This document shows, piece by piece, positions 20,963 to 31,977 of a stretch of DNA of 64,000 nucleotides. Location of the stretch: the NCBI GenBank assembly GCA_002221725.1, contig NJFT01000062.1, positions 1 through 64,000 of the forward strand, given 5' to 3'. The stretch comes from Scedosporium boydii. Taxonomy: Eukaryota > Ascomycota > Sordariomycetes > Microascales > Microascaceae. The number at the start of each line of letters is the position of its first letter. Position 1 is the first letter of the stretch. A program made the translations under genes and the position numbers. The notes beneath the pieces are model-generated. The model did no database searches and was not told the origin of the DNA. It was given only the letters and a program-made list of their open reading frames with translations.

Positions 20963-22050
20963 ATGGCTAAGACATACACTTCAGTGCCTCTTGATGAGGA
21001 GCAATCCATTCTACCTCCTACGAAAGAGAGTTTCTTCACAACTAAGCTTCAATATCAGAACCGCATGTTGCGAGAAAAGGCCGCACGACTCGTCAAACAG
21101 TGGATATGGGTGATTCATGGCATACTACTCTCAACCTCGCTCTTGCTTTTCCTACTCGCTTTCTATGCCCCAGGGGCACAACTCAATGCAACAGCATTTA
21201 CAAGAGCCTTTTCAGCCTGGTGTAAGTTGTTTACTACACTTCCTTCCCCCTTTTAACGTAGAACATGTTGTGCTAATCGATCCGAATTCTCAAGCGCCGG
21301 CCCTCAGCGTCGTTGAATATGAGGTGGTTAAGTTCGATTTACCGCCGACCATGGACCAGCCATCCATTTACGTAGGCAAAGGTCCAGAGGTGGACAAGGC
21401 TTGGGAGGCCATCACAGGCGATGGTATGTCCCGAGATCTCTAGATCCCATCCCACCCGCTCTCTCCCCCCTCCTCGTCTTCCTTCGCCCCCTTGACTGAC
21501 ATGAATGGAACACCAGTCGGCGATCAGATGGTGTCAAAAGATGAGGCCCTTCGGCTTGGGCTAGCGCCAGATTCCATGACGATAAAGCATCCCGTCACAG
21601 GCGTTGAAGGATTCCGCGTAGGCATGGAAGTCTTTCACCAACTCCACTGCCTTAACCTTCTCCGCCAATTCTCCTGGAAGGAGTATTATTCTCATACTGG
21701 GGGTGACGTGGAAACGGACGAGGAGGACCTGAGAGGCCATGTTGGTGTGTATTCATCCCTTGCCTTTCCTCTCCAAACCACCAGTTGTGATAAAAGGTCT
21801 ATTGTTATTTTGTTTATATATATAAAAAAAAAAAAAAACACTAACGAAAGCAACCTTGGCAGACCATTGCATTGAAGCACTACGCCTTGCTCTCATGTGC
21901 CAGAGCGATATTGGCGTCTTCAGCTTCCGTCATTTTGAAGGGAGTGAGGGCTATTGGCCGGATTACGCCACTACGCATAGCTGCCGCAAGTTTGATAAGA
22001 TTCGAGAGTGGGCTACTGAGAATGCCGTGGTCTGGACGGATGAAGAATGA
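20963..22050 (+). CDS. UstYa-family (DUF3328) protein
   Basis: Four exons, 20963-21221, 21295-21423, 21517-21744 and 21863-22050, with introns of 73, 93 and 118 bp, giving 267 residues. Layout is that of UstYa/UstYb: a cytosolic N terminus, one transmembrane segment at about residues 47-69 (WVIHGILLSTSLLLFLLAFY), then a lumenal domain with SPALSVVEYEVVKFD, the GPEVDKAWEAI block, and both HxxHC motifs. The first is FHQLHCLNLLR at about residues 170-180. The second is HVDHCIEALRLALMCQSD at about residues 204-221, split by the last intron. In ustiloxin, cyclochlorotine and related pathways these proteins catalyse oxidative cyclisation or hydroxylation of peptides in the secretory path. The HxxHC residues are required there. 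Its divergent neighbour is a secreted repeat precursor-like gene, the usual substrate type. Confidence 0.92.
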
Positions 22051-24167
22051 GATGCAGGGGGTTGGGGGTTTTTGCCAGTACATAAATGTGACAATTATAT
22101 CTACCCGGTGTTTGGCCACACTTTTTTCTTCTATTATCAATTGACTGGAAGCTGAAGGCCCAGTGTTATTGTCGAGGATGTCCACTTCGGGCCAGGTTGC
22201 GGGTCCGGCGGTAGTTACAACCCAGGGCTGGTGACGGTGCTGATTGTGTTTGGTCCGTGATATGTGGACTATTACACTGTGGTGTTGAAACGTAGCCCCA
22301 ATGAAGCCTAAATTGTCAGGCAGGAATTGTAAAAATATTAGTAATCATGGAAATTGGCTAATTGAAGGGATGCCAACAGTAGGCCGAGAAGAAAACATAA
22401 ATATTCTTCTAATATTAAAAAGAAAGCCCGAGTGAACGGAGAATTTAGGGTTATGCAGGGAGCTGCGAACCGAATATTTTCTCTGTATTGAAATAAGAGA
22501 GATCAATGCATGTTTTTGTGTTGGCCAAGACCCCTCTGGGATTCCTTCGTCTCTATTCGTATTGCGTTGCGTTCTGCCTTGGGTTCAAGAATACCACTAG
22601 CATGTCCGCCGACGTCGAGCAGGCTGGGCCGCCAAACCTTTGACTTCACTGATGTCTTGTCACGTGGACTTGTCTATTCCATATCCGTCTCAAATGCGGC
22701 GAAATTGTCGTCTTCCGTTCCAGATAACACAATTCAGGTAAAATCGATGTCGCCCAGAGTGTTACAAGCCTAACACTAGCCCATTAACTACGTATCAAGT
22801 AAATATAACTAGAATTAAGGTTAGAGTATTATTTTCTTCTTCTTTTTTTTCTTAATATAAATTTCTTTCTTTTCTTTTACTTTTTTCTCTCTGATATATA
22901 CGTTTTTTTCCCCCTCACTCCTTACTAAACCTCGCCCTCGTTGCATTCGGGCCGTGGACCGTCTTGTGTTTACTTCGTATTCCCTCTCTCGGCCCAGTGT
23001 CGGCTTTGCCGTGAGGGAATATTTACGTGCGGGTCCCCCCCGCCACTACTTACACTCCCTCGCTTTAATTATAGTGAGGGGCAGCTCGTCATCCCGCACG
23101 GTAGGGAACAAAGGAAATGACATTCGAGGGAATGTGGCCGTGACAGGCCTTTTCCTTGATGTCGGATCCGCTGCCTTGGCGAATATAGGCGTGGAACTGT
23201 GATTGGTACTTGGGACGGTATTGTTTGATCAGAAACTAATCCTTCCTGCACGAACCAACCATTCATTTACAGTTCTTGGCCGCGGTGTAAGCGACCCCGG
23301 TTAACTGGATGCAGGGGCGGGCAATCGATCAGAATCGGGGAGCCGTAGGCGACAGATTTAGAAATGAATCCTACCTATACCCACCGCCCCACTCCAAAGA
23401 AATTGCGAGCATAGCCATACGCACGTATGAATAGCGGAATGCCCACTTCCACTTTGCCGAAGAATATAATCTTCAAACGATTTTAACGTAGGATCCCCAG
23501 TTTGCGTTCTTGGCTTTTCTTCTCCCACCCGCTGAGACCCCATTCTCCTTACCGGTGATGGGTACGTGATCTTAATTACAAGGCGGGCGTGCAAGAGACA
23601 CATGAGCAGTCCGAATACAACCCTACTCGCCCAGTATCCTAAAATGGCAGGCTTTGGACTACTTCACACAGTATTTGGCCGAGCGTAGTGACGGTTCTCT
23701 CGGGATGGTAGACTTGCGGAGCAATCTCGTGATAATTCCTCTCCTTCCATAATCTTAATGGACCAAGGCAAGCCCCCCCGGAATGCGACATGGGCCCACA
23801 ATCAGCACTCCTTCGACGAGATCAAGATACTTGTGGTCACATCTCCAAGCTCCTATCATTTAACTCTGAGTGTTTTGCCATCTCCGCCGCTCCCGCCCAT
23901 GGCATGTTCTCCACCAACCTGCATGGCATAGGTCGCGGTGGCAATAGAGGCGGCCGCCTGGCATGAATGGATGCTATGTGAAGATGGCCTGGCTTGATAT
24001 AGATTTCGGCGCCGTTCTGCTTCTGACCCCTATGGACGGAAGTCTATCAGGCTCTCGCTCTGCAGTCGCGTTTGTGCCCATCTTTTTGAGCATCGCCTCT
24101 AGTTCAGTCATTACAACCTGTCAACTCTGCTACTCTTTCTTTTTGTACGAGCCCCTTCGGTGTGCTC
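22051..24167. other. Gene-free stretch
   Basis: About 2.1 kb. A pyrimidine-rich tract lies at 22829-22915 and one TACTTCGTA copy at 22971-22979. The last 150 bp should contain the SGNH gene promoter. Short frames on both strands show no family resemblance. Confidence 0.5.
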
Positions 24168-27100
24168 ATGGCCTCTTTCAGACGGAGCGCCGTAGCGGCG
24201 TTGGCCCTCTTGGCCAACTTCGCGTCGCTCACGAGCGCCCTCCCTAATCTCCGCATCATGCCTCTCGGGGACTCCATCACCAAGGGCAGTGGCTCTACGG
24301 GCATCGTGGGCTACAGAGGCCCCCTACGACAGAAACTACTCAACCTAGGCATGAGCGATGAGATCTCGGTCGACATGGTCGGTTCCCTCCGTGATGGAAG
24401 CATGGCTGACGACGACCACGAGGGTCACAGCGGACGCTACCTCGCTGATATCAACGAGTACTGGAAGCTGTCTATCAACGCCAAGCCCAACCTAGTCCTC
24501 ATCCATGCAGGCACGAATAACATGGACAAGAACCGCGATCTTGATATTGCGTTGGACCTCATGCGCAGCATTATCGATGGCATCTTTCAAGCCGTCCAGG
24601 ACGTCACCATTCTCGTTGCTCCCGTCATCTGGGCCAACAACCCTGCTATGCAGGCCAACACCGACAATTTCAACCCGCAAGTAGAGGAATTAATCAAGCT
24701 CCGACAACAACAAGGAAAACACATCCTGTCGGTGCCCATCGATATCACCGTCGCTGACCTCAGCGATGATAAGCACCCAAACGACAAAGGCTATGAGAAG
24801 ATGGCCGATGCTTGGCTCAAGGCCATCCTCGAGGCCGATGACCGAGGCTGGCTGAAGGAGCCTCCCAAAATGAGCAAAGACGATGCGCCGGGAACTGGTA
24901 TCGGTCTATCGTCCGAGGGCTCTGCCGGTAGCCCCAAGGGCCAAATCTGGGAGAAGCAAGGTACTGTCTTCGAGGGGTTTCGCACATGGGAAGCTGTCGG
25001 GCTGTTCCGGGGCCCCGTGGAAAATGGCCGACGCGATAAAGTCATCTTGGCCGACCTCAACAATGATGGTATCACTGATTACATTGTTGCCGATGACGAT
25101 GGGACTGTCCGAGCCTGGATCGGCGACGGGACACCCATTGGCTGGAAACAAATTGGAAAGATCAACCCACCCTGGAAAGACGTCACCGGCGATATGGTTC
25201 GTATGGCAGACGTCGACGGCGATGGTAAGGCGGATATGATTGTGTTGTACTCAGATGGCGCTGCCAAGGTGTGGAGGAACACGGACGATGGGAAAAAGTT
25301 CGAGGCATTGGACTCGAAATGGGCTACTGGCCTGGCACCGCGCGACAAGGTGTACTTTGAGGACATTGACGGCGACGGCTATGCGGACTACGTTGTCATC
25401 TACAGCGGCGGTGCCGTACGGTGGGCTCGCAATACCCACAATAACGGCAAGGACTCGAGCAAGAAGAACTGGGAGAATGACGTGCAAATTGCGCCCGGCC
25501 CCGCGGGAGTCCCTAACGACCGGGTGAAAATGCGAGACTTGGACGGTGATGGCAAGGCAGGTATGTGAAGGAATTCTTTGAAATGGCCGAGTATAGATAT
25601 GCGCATAACTGACTCTACAACCTAGACTATTTGATCATTTACGACGGTGGCGCGGTCAAGGCCTACCGCAACTCCCTTGACGAGGGTGGCCGCATTTGGG
25701 ACGACCTCGGCACAATTGCGCCCGGCGTGGAGGGTGTTACCGGTCCCATGATCCGGTTTGCCGACATGGATGGTGATGGCCTCGCAGACTTCCTCTCTAT
25801 CAACGACGATGGCAGCATTCATATGTGGAAGAATCTAGGTATTGTGGGTAGCAAGGGTTCGAGCATGCGCTTTGCCGATCTCACGGGTGATGGCAAGGAC
25901 GACATCATCTCGGTCGATGCCAAGGGTCGCGCCCGGGCCTGGATGAACAAGGGCCTGGGCAAGTGGGAGTCCATCGGGGAGATCTCACCAGGATTCTCTG
26001 ATGTGGATCTTTCGGACTCACGCATCGAATTTGCGGATGTCAACGGCGATAAGCGTGCTGATTATCTCATCATCTACGGAGGAGGTGCTGTTAAGGCGTA
26101 TCTGAACAACGGCAACCTGCCTAATCCCGTGGAGGGCCAACGCATCTGGCAAGAGGGCATCACCATCTCGCCTGGGGTTGGAGAGCCTGGTCGCAAGGTC
26201 CGGTTCGCTGATCTTAATGGCGATGGGTATGCCGACTTCCTCATTCTGTACGACGGTGGTGCTGTCAAGGCTTGGATCAATAACAAGAACATCCCCCCTA
26301 AGAACGGCGAGCGCATCTGGAGCGAAGGCCAAACCGTGGCCACCGGCGTCGGCGAGCCCGGCAGCAAGATCCAATTCGCCGATCTCACAGGCGACGGCAA
26401 GGCCGACTACATCGTCCAGTACGCGGGTGGCGCCGCAAAGGCCTACCGCAACCTGGGCAAGATCCCCGATGGAGCGGGACGAAAGTGGGGGAGCATGGGC
26501 ACCGTCGCAACCGGCGTGAGTCCTCAAGGACCTGTACGATACGCCGACCTCAATGGCGACGGGAAAGCAGACTACCTCGTGGCTTTCGGCGGAGGTGCCG
26601 TCAATGCATACATCAACATTAACGACTGGAAGATCGAGGACGAAAGTCCTGGTGGTGGTGGCGACGGTGGCAGCGGCGGCGACACCGGCTGCATAAGTGG
26701 TACCGGCCCCGGCGACTTTGCCGGCCTTTGCGAATTCCTCTGCAAATACGACATGTGGTAAGTTACCGTGACAATGGGAGAGTTTTTCCATGTTGCTTAT
26801 AACGTCTAGTGTTAAACCCTGCACGTGCACACTGCGCGGCCTCTTCGACTTGCTCCCGACTTCGGGCAAGTTGGGCTGGCCCGAAAAGGACCGGTCGGCC
26901 GACTACATCGAGGTCTGCAACCTTGCCTGTATGTTCGGATACTGCCCGAAGGGGATTTGCACCCCCGAGCTTCCCGGCGGCATCTTCACAAACATCGACG
27001 AGGACTCGGCTGCCGCGGAGAGCTGGCGTCCGGAAGACTGCTCTGATCCTCCCAGCGTTATTTCCACCAAGTTTGGTCCTGGAGGCCAGGTTAACACTTA

Positions 27101-28743
27101 CAGGCTGGGCTGGATGTGCTGTATGTTTTCCGGGGATTTCAGGTTTCAGGTTTCTTAAAGTCTGACTTTTTCTTTTCTAGATGACGATTGTAAGGAGTAC
27201 ACCTCTCGCGATGACGACTACGACGCATGGAAGTATTACCTTGTCGACGACGCTGTCGACTACCTGATTGACTGGTGGATCTTCACCTTTAAATATACCA
27301 CTGTTCCTGCAACCTGGGTCAGCGCCGCCGTTGCTATCTCTCTTAACTGGGGCGGTCCTGGGCCCAAGGGCACAAGCAAGGGCAAGACAGATCTCTCTTG
27401 CGACTTGATCGGTTCATCCTGGTATGTTGACCTGTCTCATTGAACCTACTACTGCTGACATTACCTAGCCAAGATATCGACGACGGCGACTGTGGTACTA
27501 CAGATTACACAGCGCTGGACTTGATTGTTCGGTCCATGATTAATATCCATCGCTTCTACAAGGGTTTCTACGACTCGCTGGACAGCGTGCAGCTGAATAT
27601 GCAGACCTTCTGTAAAACGGTATGTTGGCCTTTTGCTGCTTCTAGATTTGGATTTGCTAAACTGAGACTTTTACAGCTGGCTTCTGAATATGTCGAGATA
27701 AAAATAGACCCGTTGGAGCTGCTTAAGAAGATGCTGGGTTTCGTTGATATTCTGTTTGCTGTTGCTGGCGCTGGTGTCTGGGAGAAGGTAAAAGACAAAA
27801 CGTGCCGCCGCTAATGGTGCATCGATAACGCTAATGAAAAAAACAGGTTCTCTCCGAATCCGTAATGGCCGGCTTCACTAGAGCCACTGAGAAAGCTGCA
27901 GGTATCAAGGACACAGTCCAAACAGGCGTTGATATCTACGACGCAGTATCAGGCGAAATCAAATCCGAGGTCGAACAGAGCGTGGGTAACACTGACAGCC
28001 TTGAAGACGCCCTAAACACCATCATCAAAGGCATGCGCAAGATGGTCAGCGAGACGCTCATCTTCCTCTTCCGCGGTGACAAGGCCCGGGGTTCTACTGG
28101 CGCCGAGGCGCTCCGCACCATGCTCAAGGGCGGCACGTGGGTCAACGACACAATGGGCAACAAACCGGACCAGTTCGACGTATATAATGGGCTGTCGTCT
28201 GTTATCGGCGCACAGCTGGCGCGTGCAGCCTGGTCGCTTGGTGATCCGCAGTACCCTGTCATTATCTATGGCAAGGGTGACGCGAAGAAGCCCGACAGTG
28301 ATGGTGTGGACTCGCCGCTATTCAGCCTCGAAGACGCTATGCCTAGCGACGAGGACCTCGAGGCCACACGCGTGCGCTTCAAGGGCGATACCTACTGGCT
28401 CTTAGCTACCTTCCGACCTAATAAGGGCCTCACCCAGCTCAAGGGCTGGGACCGTATGGAGAAGGATGGGATTAGTCGCTCTGGCATGGTGTACTCTGCT
28501 GTCGGCGGGTGGCTTGAGAACAACAAGAAGAACCCATACAAGGCCTCAACTAAGGGCATAGTGGACCAGATGATGGGTTCTGAGAACGCCGACCCGATGC
28601 CGGCAATTAGCGCCCCCGGGTTTATCCAGATTCCCGTTTGCAAGCTGGAGACGGTTGTCTGGAACTGGCTCACTTTTGAGGCTGCGGCCGGAGGCGACGA
28701 GAAATGCGATCACTACCCATGCTGTGACGTGGAACCTTTTTAG
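24168..28743 (+). CDS. Secreted SGNH/GDSL hydrolase with ten FG-GAP repeats and a Cys-rich C-terminal region
   Basis: Seven exons: 24168-25560, 25626-26757, 26810-27120, 27181-27421, 27469-27619, 27677-27787 and 27847-28743. All introns are 47-65 bp GT-AG and the protein is 1411 residues. MASFRRSAVAALALLANFASL is the signal peptide. The SGNH hydrolase domain (about 26-225) has block I GDSITKGSG with the nucleophilic Ser, the GTNN block near 115, and the catalytic Asp/His pair in DKHPNDKGY near 202. Ten FG-GAP/VCBS repeats (about 295-795) follow, each with a calcium-loop DLxGDGxADY and a GGAVKAY-like strand, predicting a beta-propeller. Residues 800-1411 hold a Cys-rich part (LCEFLCKYDMC, KPCTCTLRG, EVCNLACMFGYCP) resembling cysteine modules of fungal wall-active enzymes, then a region I do not recognise. 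Substrate is probably an acylated extracellular polysaccharide (inference). Confidence 0.92.
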
Positions 28744-29119
28744 TGAGTTGGTGTTCTCGGCAAATTCGGGCAACGAATCGAGAGAGATTCGGAGGTAACG
28801 GAAGCCGTGGAGATCATCAGGGCAGACTTTTTTCTCGGGATATGCGCAACCCAGCCGATTGGACCAGGTAAACCTAGAGGATTTGACCGCAATCTACGCC
28901 CATGGTCAGACAGGAACTAGTGAATGGTGGGCGGGCGCAATAGTGGACGTGGGCAGGTGGTGAGGAATGACAGATAAGACTATATTAGTGGACTTCGCTC
29001 TTACTTGATCTATTCCCTGTGTGAGAGCATCCACTGAACCTCCTGGCGCCTATCATTAAATTAGCTTTTTATATCGAATGATCAGAGGAGAAAGACTCAC
29101 TTTAAAAGACCACGTAAAA
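28744..29119. other. Intergenic region
   Basis: Lies between the SGNH gene stop and the GH78-like fragment. No coding frame seen. Confidence 0.5.
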
Positions 29120-29601
29120 GTCGCCTTTGTCAGGCAAGTGTTGAATAGTCTCAGAAAACGCTAGCCTCGGTCCTGGCAGTCCCTTCATCGCCCTCAACCC
29201 CCCTCACCAGCGTCAAACTCTATCGAAAGGATGCCGACTGTATTGAGCCCAGAGTCTACGATTACGCTAGGCACCTCATCCGTGATATTCATTCTCATAA
29301 GAACGGTTGGTGCACTGCCATCAACGAGGCCCTGCAAATTGATCACATGGCTGACGGTGGGAAGAACATATACGGAGATGGGCTGGATGATGTGCTCAGA
29401 TGGACCGCGTACGAAACGTTTCCAACAGTCCGGGTCGGAGGGGATGTTAACGGAAGAGCCACGACGGGCGAGGTGCTGTGGTCGGGGTGATACAAGGTCT
29501 GCCGACACAAGCAACAGAATCGTCGCTAGTAACATGGTGATGGCGAAGAGGATGAGAGCACTCGGCGGGGAAAAGTCTTTCAGCAAGAACTCAAGACCCA
29601 T
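29120..29601 (-). pseudogene. GH78-like rhamnosidase, N-terminal fragment
   Basis: From the ATG at 29601 the minus strand reads a membrane/secretion segment (ALILFAITMLLATILLLVS), then SDPDCWKRFVRGPSEHIIQPI and VPSVIVDSGLNTVGILSIEFD, the N-terminal jelly-roll pattern of fungal GH78-like rhamnosidases. The frame stops at 29194. The family pattern continues in another frame as GPRLAFSETIQHLPDKGDF to about 29125 and then ends, so there is a frameshift followed by truncation. It lacks everything from the middle onward. The C-terminal part of a gene of this family is at 13189-14398 on the same strand and in the right order, which suggests one gene split by an insertion or rearrangement. Confidence 0.65.
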
Positions 29602-30970
29602 AAGGGTTAGTATACCGCAAAAGTTTGCGTTTTTTGCGTTTCACTATGGAGGATTCTTCACGGTAATAAAAGAGTCATATTATAGAGCTGGCGTTGTAAT
29701 CTATCCTCTTCGGTGGAGGTGCTTTCCCGTCTCCGTAAATTACCAGCGCCTGATTTTGACTCGATTAAATACGATAAAAGGGCAAGAAAAGATGGAGATT
29801 TGAGAGTTTCTGCAAATATCCCCGTCCCAGTGGCAAATGCTCCGGACTCTGGAGCCTATTATGAAAGGGAGACCTCATCAGCTTGGAACAGAATACAATG
29901 ACCTGCAAGGAACTCCTGTGCCACTCGTATATTCATAGCTTCGTAATATAAGAGCTATCCTTGTTGCTGGTCGAACTCTAAAGAGCTTCAGGCCATGTCA
30001 AGTCCAGCCGAAGGCCCTGTATCCACAACACCTCACAAAACCATGCATTACTATTAATAAGAAGCAAAAAGTGGCCTAATTTTCAGCGGCTTTCATCTTG
30101 AACGAAGCGTGCCAAGCAAGACTCTCGGAGGAGAAAGGAAGGCAGTCCTGAAATCCGAGTGACCAGGTATTATCGTGGGATTCACGACATTGCATGAGTT
30201 CCTATCTCACGGCGTCGGGTTGTGCTCCCTGAAACGGCGAGGTAAACAACATCAAACTCACACCGATGCGCCACGAGTGCCTCTCCTGTATTGAACGACA
30301 GCTGGATTGTCCAATTCAGAAAGCGGAGATGATCTCACCACCAGAACTTATGCCGTACATCTAACCCCTGAACATCGGCAAATTCCCGTAATATAAGCAG
30401 AGAAGATTCATAAGCTCATGGGACAGAGCCCTGACAGAATATATTGAAATTGGACGTAGGATCGTGTGAGGCATGTGTACGTGCGGCTAGGGCTGAGAAA
30501 ATGCGGAAGCCATTAGAGATCGCATCGAGGGATACGATAGCCCGGTTTGCTCCAATTGCTAGCCCTGGCTTGTAAAGGCCCGCAATTTCGGAGGCATCAA
30601 TCGCTCTCGTGCGAGCGTCTGGAGCAATTGATCGGTCCAGTCTTGGGTTATGGCAGCTCGGATGGCGCCGAGAGCACGGTAACTGTTGTCTCGCCCTGAG
30701 CCTGCGGCTCGCATACAAGTATATGCTCGTTCTGAGCTCAGAGAATTTGGGGACCGCTTCCCGCGGGTTGGAGGAACGAGGTTGCCCGTAAGGTAGAACT
30801 CCATCGAGTCTGGGGAGACCAAGTGCTTCATATATTTGCAGTCTCAATCCAGCAGGGACGAAGCAAAGTATAAATTTAAAGCTGGGGACTCAGTCCAGTG
30901 ATACAGCACGACTCTACTTCGTGCTTGCACCATCTCAAGTTCTCAACCCTGAAGGACAATGAGGCCATAG
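29602..30970. other. Gene-poor stretch
   Basis: On the minus strand at 30420-30840 the frames look partly coding (RALGAIRAAITQDWTDQLLQ in one frame, LYKPGLAIGANRAIVSLDAI in another), suggesting an old broken gene, but I cannot name it. Nothing else is seen. Confidence 0.4.
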
Positions 30971-31977
30971 ATGGATACTTCCCCAACATTAGACCAAACA
31001 AAATTTCGTATCTCTTCCCCTCGCGTCAACTTCTAACTTGAAGCAGGTGGATCAGATAACGAATCTCTGGAAGCGATACAGACTATTGATTTTGACAGCA
31101 TCCCACTACTCTTTTATTGGCCATGGGATGAGTTGTGCAGGGTGGCTGAATTTCAGCTTGGGGCCAGGCTCCGACCCTCCCGCGGGAGCACGACTGGAAT
31201 CCCTGGAATTCCCAGGTATACTTAAATGGAGACGCAATGTGTTGATTCCACTGGGCTTTTCTTTTTCTTGGTCTTTACTGCAGCCCACCCTTGAAAGGGG
31301 CTATATTTATTCTCAGACACGTCAGGCTGTGGCATTATGGACCGTCTTGTTAAAACTAGCGTGCATTAATTACCTTATTCATCAAGGGGTTCATAAGCTC
31401 CAGCATTATCTGGCGGAGCGAGATGCGAGGAAAGCTGAAGTCCGCACACGCGAGGAGCGCGCAAGAAGAAATGCCAGGCAGGCGGAAATTGATTTGGCGT
31501 GGATAGTTAAGTTTCTGAAGAAGTGGGCGTATGGTAAATTCGGCCCGTCTTATCTCTTCACAAATAGTGTTACTCCGGCTGATGGCTGCTTTCTTCCGGG
31601 TACAGTTTACTTCGATCTAACCGGCATCAAATTTTACGAGGACAACCCAGCTTATGCGTTTTCGGCGAAGGGCAAGATTGTGATCCTAGGCGGACTCTCT
31701 GCCTTTCACGTCGTTGAGGTCCTGGCCATCGCATTCTCGGAGAGCAGAGACTGTATAAGAGCTCCTTCCCTGTCCATCCCATCCCGGAACGTAAATGCAT
31801 ATATTGACCATCTACACAACAGGGGAGTTGAGCGTTTTTGTGGAAACCACCCAAGAATTTCTTGCTAAAAAGGTTCCTGGCTTCCGAATCTCGCAGAAAA
31901 CGTTCCGCTTCGAGCACGGCGTTTACAAAGGCCCGGGGAAGGTTCAGACATGGGGCCAGTGGCTTGGCATGTGGTGA
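30971..31977 (+). CDS. Membrane protein of unknown function, possibly frameshifted
   Basis: The 3' part is well supported. A long frame reads NVLIPLGFSFSWSLLQPTLE (hydrophobic), a basic helix EVRTREERARRNARQAEID, LAWIVKFLKKWAYGKFGPSY and two further hydrophobic segments. It splices at 31752 over a 70-bp intron to 31823-31977, ending ETTQEFLAKKVPGF ... GKVQTWGQWLGMW. The 5' part is uncertain. A plausible start at 30971 and a 39-bp intron lead into SDNESLEAIQTIDFDSIPLL and FYWPWDELCRVAEFQLG, but this is one base out of phase with the 3' part and no intron fits between 31175 and 31215. Either the gene is broken by a single-base change or my 5' model is wrong. No named family is recognised. Confidence 0.45.

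Noticed and set aside
26018..26869. Minus-strand open frame over the FG-GAP repeats
   Set aside because: Antisense shadow of the repeated Asp/Gly codons. The sense strand carries clear calcium-loop motifs.
30416..30847. 143-codon minus-strand frame
   Set aside because: Two frames show patches of protein-like sequence, but neither is convincing along its length and no family is recognised.
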